The position numbers were made by a program, and so were the translations under genes. From assembly GCF_003026455.1 (NCBI RefSeq), contig NZ_PYMB01000001.1:992001-1056000 (forward strand): a stretch of 64,000 nucleotides of DNA, given 5' to 3'. The first letter of the stretch is position 1. The number at the start of each line of letters is the position of its first letter. Shown here one piece after another: positions 51,794 through 59,448 of the stretch. A model generated the notes under the pieces. It searched no databases. It was not told the origin of the DNA and saw only the letters and a list, made by a program, of their open reading frames with translations. Source of the DNA: Photobacterium rosenbergii (GTDB lineage Bacteria; Pseudomonadota; Gammaproteobacteria; Enterobacterales; Vibrionaceae).

Positions 51794-51811
51794 AGCACGA
51801 TCGTACTATTA
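51794..51811 (+). promoter_or_regulatory. TetR-type operator copy upstream of the tetR gene
   Basis: TAGCACGATCGTACTATT, nearly palindromic around CGATCG (AGCACGATCGTACT). It lies 54 bases upstream of the TetR start. Confidence 0.7.
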
Positions 51812-51884
51812 ATGAAAGTAGGAAAAAGCCGAATACCCAGCACAGCATTAGTTAACCAGCGACAAGTCTTGCAATGTTAACTGG

Positions 51885-52133
51885 TTAGCGCTCCGCAAAC
51901 CGGAATAAGCTGTCGATGCGAACAGGGCAATTTCCGACTTGGTGAACCATATCTTCGGCTTGCTTGAGCGAGTCGTAACTACAAGGGATACCATAAGTAT
52001 CTGTAATTGGGTACTCATTACCTTCAGCATCAATAAAGTTCACACCCCACCCTGCACTGAGGAAATCATGCACTAAACGGGCTTCGACAATTGCATTCTC
52101 TGCCATTAACTGGCGACACTCTGACAGGACCAT
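51885..52133 (-). CDS. Hypothetical protein, 82 aa
   Basis: A small soluble protein with MVLSECRQLMAENAIVEARLVHDFL at the N-terminus and a probable beta-rich middle (WGVNFIDAEGNEYPITDTYG). AGGAGAG precedes the ATG. Family not recognised. Downstream of, and on the same strand as, the DUF2750-like gene but separated from it by a terminator. Confidence 0.65.
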   Translation of the reverse strand: MVLSECRQLMAENAIVEARLVHDFLSAGWGVNFIDAEGNEYPITDTYGIPCSYDSLKQAEDMVHQVGNCPVRIDSLFRFAER

Positions 52134-52241
52134 AATACTCTCCTAGCAGAAAGAGCCTTGTATCCCAGTTAAACCATGCCACTAACAACCAAAGAGGATA
52201 TCGGCTCAGGAAAAGTTTCAGTACAAGTATAGCAAGGGCAC

Positions 52242-52266
52242 AAAAAAGGCTACCAAGTGGTAGCCT
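52242..52266 (-). terminator. Minus-strand intrinsic terminator
   Basis: On the minus strand GGCTACC-ACTT-GGTAGCC followed by six T (A 52242-52247). Ends the DUF2750-like transcript. Confidence 0.88.
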
Positions 52267-52292
52267 CATGAGTTCTTTTAGGTGGGGAGTAC

Positions 52293-52646
52293 TTATAGGT
52301 ACATTTTCGCCACATCTGAAGGTTCTTTCTCTGAGCCTTCTAGCTGATCAGTCCAATTCAGGCCAACCAATACGCCATCTTCAGCCAGCGTGATCATCCA
52401 GTCTTCGACGAACACATCCAACGGGATCATTACTGCCGTGAATTCAGCCCACTCGTCAACACAGTGAACTTTCGCATCTGCCTCGTTAGACCAGAATGGC
52501 ATTACTTCAGATTCTTCGAACTCGCTAGAGTCAACAGAAAGCCAGTCACCCTCTTCATTACAAAGACCCCATACCTGCTGGCTATCTTTGGTTTCTTCAA
52601 CAAACAGATCGCAATTTGCTTTAATATCTGTGGTTAACTTAGTCAT
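52293..52646 (-). CDS. DUF2750-like protein, 117 aa
   Basis: A 117-residue acidic cytosolic protein. The pattern VWGLCNEEGDWLSVD, MPFWSNEADAKVHC, IPLDVFVEDWM and DGVLVGLNW is what I recall for DUF2750 proteins, which have no assigned function. Monocistronic with its own terminator. Start ATG 52646 with AGAGAG upstream. Confidence 0.75.
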   Translation of the reverse strand: MTKLTTDIKANCDLFVEETKDSQQVWGLCNEEGDWLSVDSSEFEESEVMPFWSNEADAKVHCVDEWAEFTAVMIPLDVFVEDWMITLAEDGVLVGLNWTDQLEGSEKEPSDVAKMYL

Positions 52647-52877
52647 TCTATTCTCTCTTATGTATGTTTATACCCAAGTGACTCGGATACAGCATCAGTA
52701 ACTTGATGTGTGCTAATAATACCAGAGAATCATGACAGAAGATGTACAATTTATCGTGATATCTGCTGCTAACTTCATCAGATTATTACCTCTTTATCCT
52801 TAGCACTCAGAAGGTGGCTATACTTGTTTAGATGACCGGAACAACAATACTTAACGGGCAGTATTAGAGGATATCGC

Positions 52878-53474
52878 ATGGCAACGGTTGACTGGCTAAC
52901 TAACTTGAGTAATCAGACCATTCTGAATCCGCGATCGCACCTCATAGAAGCCCACGAGTACATCGGAGAACTTGGAGAGAGAAAGGTCGCAGTTGATTGT
53001 GCCTGCGGTAATGGTAGAGATACACTTTACCTCTTGGAGCAAGGCTATCATGTCTATGCCTTTGACAATGACCGTCCTCGCCTAGCTGCATTGTCTGAAC
53101 ACCCGCTGCTCGGCGCCCACCCCAACTTGGACATTCAAATAAGCAGTTTTGCCGATTATGAGTTCCCTCGGGCCAACCTAATCAACGCCAGTGCCTGCCT
53201 GTTCTTTTGTACACCACACGATTTCAATATACTCTGGACCAATATTTCTAGTAGCTTGAAAAAAAGCGGGATTTTTTGCGGCCACTTCTTGGGCAAAGAA
53301 GCGTTGGAGCCCAATGAAACTTTACCTATCCTTACCCACAGCCAGTTTGAACTTGAGCAGCTATTTGCTGACTTTTACATTATTTCCTGGAAGAAGAAGC
53401 AAGAGTACTCAGCGAATCTAACCGGGAAAAAACGTCTTTGGCTGATCCATACCATCATCGCGATGAAGAAGTAA
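52878..53474 (+). CDS. Class I SAM-dependent methyltransferase
   Basis: A 198-residue Rossmann methyltransferase. Motif I is VDCACGNGRDT (about 38-48), the acidic end of strand 2 is FDNDR, and INASACLFFC marks motif III-IV. Similar in size to TehB-like detoxifying methyltransferases, but the substrate is unknown. GAGGATATC precedes the ATG. Confidence 0.82.
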   Translation: MATVDWLTNLSNQTILNPRSHLIEAHEYIGELGERKVAVDCACGNGRDTLYLLEQGYHVYAFDNDRPRLAALSEHPLLGAHPNLDIQISSFADYEFPRANLINASACLFFCTPHDFNILWTNISSSLKKSGIFCGHFLGKEALEPNETLPILTHSQFELEQLFADFYIISWKKKQEYSANLTGKKRLWLIHTIIAMKK

Positions 53475-53606
53475 CACCCAATATATCAAGCTACCCAATA
53501 AGAAATAAAAAACTAGCGGTTCATGTTCGTTTTTTGTTCTTGTTTAGATGAATCCATGACAAAATAGCCATCCCCAATAGGTTCCACCAGCGTTTTCACC
53601 AAGTCA

Positions 53607-53646
53607 CACTCAATCAATGCCTTGAATGAGTGCTATTGGGTTTTTG
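53607..53646 (+). terminator. Candidate terminator between methyltransferase and rarD
   Basis: CACTCAATCAA / TTGAATGAGTG, one mismatch, loop TGCC, then CTATTGGGTTTTTG. It overlaps the alternative upstream ATG (53626) of rarD, which argues for the later start. Confidence 0.5.
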
Positions 53647-53676
53647 TCTTTCATATACTTATGTAGGTTTGCTGCT

Positions 53677-54573
53677 ATGCACACTCAGCGTGCCGGAAAT
53701 GCGCTTGCTGCATTTTCTTTTGTGCTGTGGGGGATCCTCCCTCTTTATTATCAATTTCTGCCAAGAGCAGATATCAATGAATTGCTAGCTTTTCGGATTG
53801 TTTGTTCTATTCCGTTCATGCTGCTAGTGATGCTGCTTTTACGTCGGCCAATGCCTAAACTTGTTCAGGTTTGGCAAGACAAGCGCTCCTTGGTAATGGC
53901 TGGCATTGCCGGTTTAACCATGTGCGTATCTTGGTATGCCTTTACTTGGGCAATTACCCATGACCAAGTACTTGCTGCGAGTTTAGGCTTCTTTATCAAC
54001 CCTCTGTTTGCCATTGCGCTAGGCGTTCTTTTCCTCAAGGAGAAGCTCAGCAAAGCCCAATCAGCAGCGGTTGTTTTAGGTATCCTGGGAATTGGCTACC
54101 AAGTGTGGCACTACGGCGACCTGCCGTGGATTTCATTAATAATGGGCAGCTTCTTTGCCATTTATGGCCTGTGTAAAAAATACATCCGTTACGATGCCCT
54201 TACTTCGGTAACTATAGAGGCAGTGATACTCGCGCCGTTTGCACTGTTGTACTTGGGGTATACCTATGCAAACCAAACCTCGACAGCACTCTCTGCAGAC
54301 TTTACTACCTTGTTGCTCTATGTAGGTTCAGCACCTGTAACGTTGGCACCTTTGATTTTCTTTGCCCTTGCCATCAGTCGTACCAGTTTAACCATGGTTG
54401 GCCTGATGCAGTACATTGAACCGACATTGCAGTTCTTGCTCGCAGTTTTCCTGTTTGGTGAAGTGTTTGATCAAGTCAAGGCGGTTAGTTTCGGCTTCAT
54501 TTGGCTAGGTTTACTTCTATGTAGCCTTGAAGCTTTAAGCGGCTTAGCGTTGAAGCGGCTAAAAACATCTTAA
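53677..54573 (+). CDS. rarD: EamA-family transporter RarD
   Basis: About 298 residues with ten membrane spans. N-terminal AAFSFVLWGILPLYYQFL and ADINELLAFRIVCSIPFM are typical of RarD, a DMT-superfamily permease. Its transport substrate is not established. ATG 53677 fits the family start; ATG 53626 would add 17 residues encoded within a hairpin. A strong terminator follows. Confidence 0.88.
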   Translation: MHTQRAGNALAAFSFVLWGILPLYYQFLPRADINELLAFRIVCSIPFMLLVMLLLRRPMPKLVQVWQDKRSLVMAGIAGLTMCVSWYAFTWAITHDQVLAASLGFFINPLFAIALGVLFLKEKLSKAQSAAVVLGILGIGYQVWHYGDLPWISLIMGSFFAIYGLCKKYIRYDALTSVTIEAVILAPFALLYLGYTYANQTSTALSADFTTLLLYVGSAPVTLAPLIFFALAISRTSLTMVGLMQYIEPTLQFLLAVFLFGEVFDQVKAVSFGFIWLGLLLCSLEALSGLALKRLKTS

Positions 54574-54587
54574 CACTGCTAATATAA

Positions 54588-54626
54588 GCCACTGAAAAAG
54601 TTATCTTTTTCAGTGGCATTATTTTT
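54588..54626 (+). terminator. Intrinsic terminator of rarD
   Basis: GCCACTGAAAAAG / CTTTTTCAGTGGC, 13 base pairs, loop TTAT, then ATTATTTTT. Confidence 0.93.
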
Positions 54627-54706
54627 ACCCACCTATGACCTGTATTGCATATTTAATTTTAAATACCATAATAATTGTATGGAATTAAATAGAGGCTCGT
54701 TGAGGT

Positions 54707-55105
54707 GTGGATACCCACGAAATCTTTAACGACAGCTATGAACGCTGCCAGCGCAACCAACAGTTCTTCCTCATTTTCTACCGCCGCTTCTGGGCTAAAG
54801 ACGAAAGATTCAAAGACATATTTAAAGGTGTCGATATGGAGCGCCAGATCAGGATGCTCAAGCTCTCGATTTCAATGATTATGTTGGCGTCTACCTCAGA
54901 TCAGGCAAGGGAAGGAATCCGGCGTTATGGTAAAGCCCATGGGCCTGATGGCATAGGTGTAAAGCCAGCGGATTTTGAAATATGGTTGGATTCTCTACTC
55001 GACACTGTTCGGATCTGCGACCCAAAATTCAATGACGAGATTGCACTAGCGTGGCGGGATTGCTTCAAAGCGGGGATCGCTATAATGAAAGAGGAATGTA
55101 TATAG
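54707..55105 (+). CDS. Single-domain globin
   Basis: A 132-residue globin. FYRRFWAKDERFKDIF matches the B/C/E-helix region, and KAHGPDGIGVKPADFEIWLDSLL supplies the proximal His78 with the HG...I.VKP..F pattern of bacterial single-domain and flavohemoglobin-type globins. No reductase domain is attached. It would bind O2, NO or act as a redox or heme sensor. The start is GTG 54707 with AGAGG 12 bases upstream, slightly long spacing. It lies 9 bases ahead of the CREST membrane protein gene and is almost certainly cotranscribed. Confidence 0.85.
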   Translation: MDTHEIFNDSYERCQRNQQFFLIFYRRFWAKDERFKDIFKGVDMERQIRMLKLSISMIMLASTSDQAREGIRRYGKAHGPDGIGVKPADFEIWLDSLLDTVRICDPKFNDEIALAWRDCFKAGIAIMKEECI

Positions 55106-55114
55106 GGAAACGCC

Positions 55115-55954
55115 ATGTCCTCAAATTTTCAGCCCGATGATACGTCATCTGAACAAGACAAAAAGTCTGCCGCAATTAAACGTTCAAAGTTCGATTGGCG
55201 TTATATCTTACTTATTGCGATCGCACTAATTCTTGGCGCACTAGCACTCTATTTCTCCCCAATTAAACAAAGCCGTAATTTCTATGACTATGCCGATCAA
55301 CGGTTGTTACTTGGTATACCCCATTTTTGGAATGTCATCAGTAACGTAGGCTTTCTTATTGTCGGTGTGATGGGGTTAATAGAAAACAAGCGCCAATCCC
55401 TCGCGGTGAAGCCGTCTATGTCATTTGCTTACCAGCTCTTCTTCATTAGCCTCATCGGTGCCTTCTTAGGTTCAAGTATTTATCACTTGGCCCCGGGAGC
55501 TTTCACTTTGATGATAGATAGGATCCCTATCACCATCGGTTTTATCAGCTTATATTGCATCATTCTGGCTGAGTACTTATCACCAAAGCTTGGAAGGGCA
55601 ATGTTATTGCCAATGCTGGCTTATGGAGTGATATCTGTTGTCTATTGGTATATGACAGATGTCATTACCGGCCGTGGCGACATGGCCCCTTATGTATTGG
55701 TCCAATTACTTCCAATCATCCATATCCCTCTCATTGTGTGGCTCTACCCCAACGAGAAAAATCCAACCCGGTATTACCTTTACGCACTTGGTTTATATGT
55801 ACTTTGCAAATGGGCTGAGTCTAATGATGATGAACTTTACGAACTCACCTCACAGGTTAGCGGGCATTGTATTAAACATATCCTAGCTGCGTTAGCAGGC
55901 TACTATGTTTATCTAGGGTGGAAAAAAGCGGTCACAAAAAAGCCCTGCGGTTAG
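55115..55954 (+). CDS. CREST/alkaline-ceramidase-like membrane hydrolase
   Basis: A 279-residue protein with about seven to eight membrane spans after a polar N-terminus of about 28 residues. Conserved polar residues within spans include YADQR, HFWNVISNVGF, SSIYHLAPG, MIDRIPITI and SGHCIKH. This Ser/Asp/His pattern is that of the CREST superfamily (alkaline ceramidase, PAQR, Per1), thought to be metal-dependent lipid or amide hydrolases. Bacterial substrates are unknown. It is cotranscribed with the globin. Its stop codon lies inside the terminator hairpin for the opposite strand. Confidence 0.78.
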   Translation: MSSNFQPDDTSSEQDKKSAAIKRSKFDWRYILLIAIALILGALALYFSPIKQSRNFYDYADQRLLLGIPHFWNVISNVGFLIVGVMGLIENKRQSLAVKPSMSFAYQLFFISLIGAFLGSSIYHLAPGAFTLMIDRIPITIGFISLYCIILAEYLSPKLGRAMLLPMLAYGVISVVYWYMTDVITGRGDMAPYVLVQLLPIIHIPLIVWLYPNEKNPTRYYLYALGLYVLCKWAESNDDELYELTSQVSGHCIKHILAALAGYYVYLGWKKAVTKKPCG

Positions 55955-55962
55955 CAGGGCTT
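55936..55962 (-). terminator. Minus-strand terminator overlapping the CREST gene stop
   Basis: On the minus strand AAGCCCTGC-TAACC-GCAGGGCTT followed by TTTTG. It serves the gene at 55982 and is embedded in the last codons of the plus-strand gene (stop TAG 55952-55954). Confidence 0.85.
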
Positions 55963-55981
55963 CATGGTAGGATTTAGCAGC

Positions 55982-56245
55982 TTATTTCTTGCCGACACCA
56001 CGGTTTTCTTTTTGCATCAAGGCAATCTTGCCGAACCCAAGCTTGCGGAAATGGCTATCACGGAAATCCCTCACCGCCTTGCTGCCAGAAGATACCGCTT
56101 CTACCTGCTGTTCCATTTTGAGGTATTCAGTCAAATCAATGCCTTCTGCTGCTGCCACCGCCTCATGAATCGTATGATACTGAGAGTAAGAAAACGTGAT
56201 TGTTTTCTCTTCGTTCTTATAGGTATAAATAATAGTGCGCGACAT
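55982..56245 (-). CDS. Small conserved-type protein, 87 aa (DUF2960-like)
   Basis: Starts MSRTIIYTYKNEEKTITFSYSQYHTIHEAVAAAEGIDLTEYLKME and ends in a basic tail. The pattern is one I associate with a Vibrionaceae small-protein family (DUF2960), with moderate certainty. GGAGGCG precedes the ATG. It is 33 bases downstream of the EIIC-EAL gene and may share its transcript. Function unknown. Confidence 0.7.
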   Translation of the reverse strand: MSRTIIYTYKNEEKTITFSYSQYHTIHEAVAAAEGIDLTEYLKMEQQVEAVSSGSKAVRDFRDSHFRKLGFGKIALMQKENRGVGKK

Positions 56246-56278
56246 AACGCCTCCAACAGCAAAATCAAGACAGGGAAT

Positions 56279-58342
56279 TTACCCTACTTCAATTTCAGAT
56301 GAAACCTTTTTTCCGGTTTGGTTTGAGCATGTCGGCATAATATGTTCAGTCATAATCTGGGCTTTTGACATCGGCTGGTATAAGAAGAACCCTTGTACAA
56401 ACTGCACCCCTTTTTCTTGAATAAAGTCTAGCTCTTGAACCGTCTCAACACCTTCCACAACTATCATGGCTTGTGTAATGTGGCCAAGTTGCACGACAAC
56501 ATCAAATAAACTCCGACCTCGCTCTGAATCTAGGTTTTCCACTAGTGATCGATCAATTTTGATCTTATCAAAGTCAAAGCGAGAGAGGTAAGCCAGCGAT
56601 GAGTACCCCGTACCAAAATCATCCAAAGCAACAGAGACCCCCATTGCTTTAATCTCCTGAATGACCTCAGCCGTTCTCACCTCATCCTGGATCAGTAGTT
56701 CTTCGGTGACTTCAATCTCTACTTGGTTGTAATTCAGCTTGCTCAAATCAATGACCTGTTTAAGTGATTGAACAAACCCTTTCCTAAGCATCGTATCCGC
56801 CGATACGTTCACCGAAATAGTGAAGTTAGGCGTATTCACCATCTCTGACGCATCCGATATCGCTTTTTCCAATACCCAAAAATCCACATCAGAGAGTAAC
56901 CCTAACTGACCAAAGGATTTCAGAAAAGTCGGCCCCTTTACGCGTCCTTGAACATCTTCGTGTCGTATCAATGCTTCAAAACCAACCACTGTAGAGCTTT
57001 TGATATCCACTTGTGGCTGATAATAGAGCACAAATGATCCACTGTTTTGAAGCTGCTCCACTTCTCGCTGGGCGTTTATATTGTCCTGAATGGATGGAAT
57101 AAAACTATTCAACTTAGACTTTACGGCCACTTCATCGTCCTTAAACACATGAGTGCGGAACATAGAAGACACATCTACCCCCACGGAACGCTTATCCATC
57201 ACTTTAAAGAACGGGTAATAGATGGCCATCCCCAACAGAATAAGGAACAGCTGGAATATGGCTACCGACAGAGATCCCCCTGAAGAGACATATCCACTAA
57301 AAATAGGAGGTAAAAGCCAGCTGTGAACTTCACTCAATGGTGGGATCAGTCCAATGGCTGTTGCAGCGTAAGCCAGCATGAAACTGACAAGAGGTACACT
57401 CAAGAACGGAACAATCATGATCGGATTAAAAATCACAGGAATACCGAAAAGGATAGGCTCATTGATATTGAAAATAGTCAAAATCAGCGCTGCCTTTGCA
57501 AGCAGGCGGTATCCCTTACCTTTGGCAAAAAACAGCATGCAGAGCACAAGGCTTATCGTATTACCACTGCCCCCCATCCCTGTGAAGAAATCGTAAAAGT
57601 TAGTACTGATAATGTTGAGGTCAGTGCCTAAGTTCTTCCAATCCGCCATATTAGCTATGCTGATATCGTACAGCTCTGTTTTGTACATATGCAGGATATT
57701 ATGGCCATTGACCCCGACGCTCCATAATACCCCACGGATAAACTCGTAAAATAGCCCATCATAAAAGGAGGTTGGGTCCAACTCAGGAAGTGTAATTTCA
57801 GGCTGAATAAATTGGATAAAAGTATAAAATAACAGGTGAGAAACGAAAGTTAGTATTGCCAATGTCAGCACACAGGTGACAATCATCTGAATAGAAGAAT
57901 CGACAGTGCTAATAAACTTATCGATATTGAACAAACGGAGCTTATTAATTCTCGCAATAATGACACATGAAGCATATGCTGTCAGTAATGCAACAGCAAA
58001 ACTATTGGGCAAAGCTATTACTGGCGAAATAAAATCCCATTGCTGGGAAATAATGAAAAAGGAAGCAAGTGAACAAGAAATGGGAGCAGCTTTAGGTAAT
58101 CTCAAGACAGATGAGTAATACGTTGCTAGAAATATATTCAGCAGCAGTGGAAACATATGCCCAGTCATCTCCCCCACGTACCCTAGAGTCACACTGGCGC
58201 TGTCGTAGCCCATTCGTCCTGAAAAGATAGAGAGTAAATTGAAAAAAGCCGCTATCAACGAGACGGGTAATGCCATTATAAAGACATTGCTGATAGCAAC
58301 TAAAATAGGATTAGTAGATAACTTTGAGAGTAATTGAGGCAA
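56279..58342 (-). CDS. PTS EIIC (cellobiose/lactose-type) - EAL phosphodiesterase fusion
   Basis: A 687-residue membrane protein. Residues about 1-385 are a PTS EIIC domain of the CelB/ChbC type with about ten spans; GGSGNT (257-262) and FNINEPILFG (291-300, Glu295) are family landmarks. Residues about 425-675 form an EAL domain with all catalytic motifs: EALIR (456-460), NVS (Asn512), EVTEE (Glu547), DDFGTG (574-579), Lys595, EGVE (630-633) and QG (650-651). It should hydrolyse c-di-GMP. The EIIC motif normally GIHG reads GVNG (210-213), so the phosphorylation-site His may be lost. No EIIA or EIIB genes are nearby. A sugar-sensing phosphodiesterase is the likeliest role. Confidence 0.88.
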   Translation of the reverse strand: MPQLLSKLSTNPILVAISNVFIMALPVSLIAAFFNLLSIFSGRMGYDSASVTLGYVGEMTGHMFPLLLNIFLATYYSSVLRLPKAAPISCSLASFFIISQQWDFISPVIALPNSFAVALLTAYASCVIIARINKLRLFNIDKFISTVDSSIQMIVTCVLTLAILTFVSHLLFYTFIQFIQPEITLPELDPTSFYDGLFYEFIRGVLWSVGVNGHNILHMYKTELYDISIANMADWKNLGTDLNIISTNFYDFFTGMGGSGNTISLVLCMLFFAKGKGYRLLAKAALILTIFNINEPILFGIPVIFNPIMIVPFLSVPLVSFMLAYAATAIGLIPPLSEVHSWLLPPIFSGYVSSGGSLSVAIFQLFLILLGMAIYYPFFKVMDKRSVGVDVSSMFRTHVFKDDEVAVKSKLNSFIPSIQDNINAQREVEQLQNSGSFVLYYQPQVDIKSSTVVGFEALIRHEDVQGRVKGPTFLKSFGQLGLLSDVDFWVLEKAISDASEMVNTPNFTISVNVSADTMLRKGFVQSLKQVIDLSKLNYNQVEIEVTEELLIQDEVRTAEVIQEIKAMGVSVALDDFGTGYSSLAYLSRFDFDKIKIDRSLVENLDSERGRSLFDVVVQLGHITQAMIVVEGVETVQELDFIQEKGVQFVQGFFLYQPMSKAQIMTEHIMPTCSNQTGKKVSSEIEVG

Positions 58343-58787
58343 TGTAAATTATCCAATTTATAAACCAAGCCGAACACTTAGTCATTAGGTAAAAATCACA
58401 ACTAACGAGTTGTTACTTTTAATCATATCAAATTAGATTTACTAACACACTAAATTACATTTATATAGCCTAATGCTATATGTTATACAGAGAGAAAAAC
58501 GGCTAACAAGGTGATTGAATAACAAAAAAGCATAGCTTTATTCATACTTATCAAGCCTAGCAATACTATTAAAAATTTAAATACCCTAAATCACTACCTA
58601 AAACTGTATTATGAAAATAAATATCGAAATATATATTTACATTCACAAAAATAATTGAAATTAAATTATTTCATCCGATTAAAGTAAAGAATAATTTACT
58701 GCAATTTTACACTAATGAAAAATGAATTTATGTATATATGCAATATTTAAGATAGCAAGGGTAACCTATTCGACTGTTTTCCCAGAG

Positions 58788-58810
58788 TTATGCACAGAAA
58801 CAGTGGATAA
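58788..58810. promoter_or_regulatory. Inverted pair of DnaA-box-like sequences
   Basis: TTATGCACA (58788-58796) matches the DnaA box TTATNCACA exactly. AGTGGATAA (58802-58810) is the reverse complement of TTATCCACT, one mismatch from the best box. They face each other 5 bases apart. Confidence 0.45.
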
Positions 58811-58880
58811 CCTTCTGATTTAAACAAAAATTTAACAAAAGAAGGTTGATTTCAGCAAGTTTTTGCCCAAAATGAGGCAG

Positions 58881-58895
58881 AATGACAGTGTCACG
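58881..58895. repeat. 15-base repeat, copy downstream of nrdG
   Basis: AATGACAGTGTCACG, containing the palindrome TGACAGTGTCA, is repeated in the same orientation at 61584-61598 on the other side of the nrdDG operon. Confidence 0.6.
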
Positions 58896-58908
58896 CTGTG
58901 AATATGAC

Positions 58909-59382
58909 TTATTCTGGGTCTTTCAGGTAGTGGATAACTTGATTACTACTTCCACGCCAAACTAATTCAGGGTCATGACTGTCTTTTTCGAACTTACCAT
59001 CAATCACCACATCCACATAGTCCAGCACTGCTTTCTGCTCTTCATTGAGCTCATCCATTCGGTAACCTGTCCACAGCCAAATGTCTTTACCTTGACACTC
59101 TAGCCCTACTCTCTGGACCAATTTTAGAACTGCAGAAACATTTGCTGGGTGGAGGGGGTCTCCGCCTGACAAAGACAAGCCACGGCGCTTTATCCGGCTG
59201 TCATTGAGATCCGCAATAATTTGATCTTCCATTTCCTGAGTGAAGACATGCCCAGCATCCAATCGCCATGTACTCTGGTTATAACAACCACGGCACTGGT
59301 GCATGCACCCTGACACAAACAAGGTACAGCGTGTGCCTGGGCCATTGACGACATCAACAGGATAATAGTTGTGGTAATTCAT
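58909..59382 (-). CDS. nrdG: Anaerobic ribonucleotide reductase activating protein
   Basis: About 157 residues, a radical-SAM activase. SGCMHQCRGCYN holds the CxxxCxxC cluster motif (Cys26-Cys33 region), and LSGGDPLHP is the GGD SAM-binding motif. It generates the glycyl radical on NrdD using SAM and reduced flavodoxin. ATG 59382 has GGAGCTG upstream and matches the family start. It follows nrdD after a 66-base gap containing a terminator-like hairpin. Confidence 0.94.
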   Translation of the reverse strand: MNYHNYYPVDVVNGPGTRCTLFVSGCMHQCRGCYNQSTWRLDAGHVFTQEMEDQIIADLNDSRIKRRGLSLSGGDPLHPANVSAVLKLVQRVGLECQGKDIWLWTGYRMDELNEEQKAVLDYVDVVIDGKFEKDSHDPELVWRGSSNQVIHYLKDPE

Positions 59383-59394
59383 TGCAGCTCCAAA

Positions 59395-59420
59395 TAAAAA
59401 GTGCCGATTACTCGGCACTT
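59395..59420 (-). terminator. Hairpin between nrdD and nrdG
   Basis: On the minus strand AAGTGCCGA-GTAA-TCGGCACTT followed by TTT, between the nrdD stop and the nrdG ribosome site. Probably a partial terminator that lowers nrdG relative to nrdD, since the activase is needed catalytically. Confidence 0.75.
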
Positions 59421-59448
59421 GATTCAATTGACGGGGTTACACCAACAA

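Larger units (their letters stand above)
58343..58908. other. AT-rich intergenic region between nrdG and the EIIC-EAL gene
   Basis: 566 bases. No gene is evident. The right part has two DnaA-box-like sequences (58788-58810), an inverted repeat AACCTTCT...AGAAGGTT (58810-58848), and the 15-base repeat at 58881-58895 that recurs upstream of nrdD. The left 400 bases are very AT-rich and probably hold the promoter of the EIIC-EAL gene. Confidence 0.6.
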
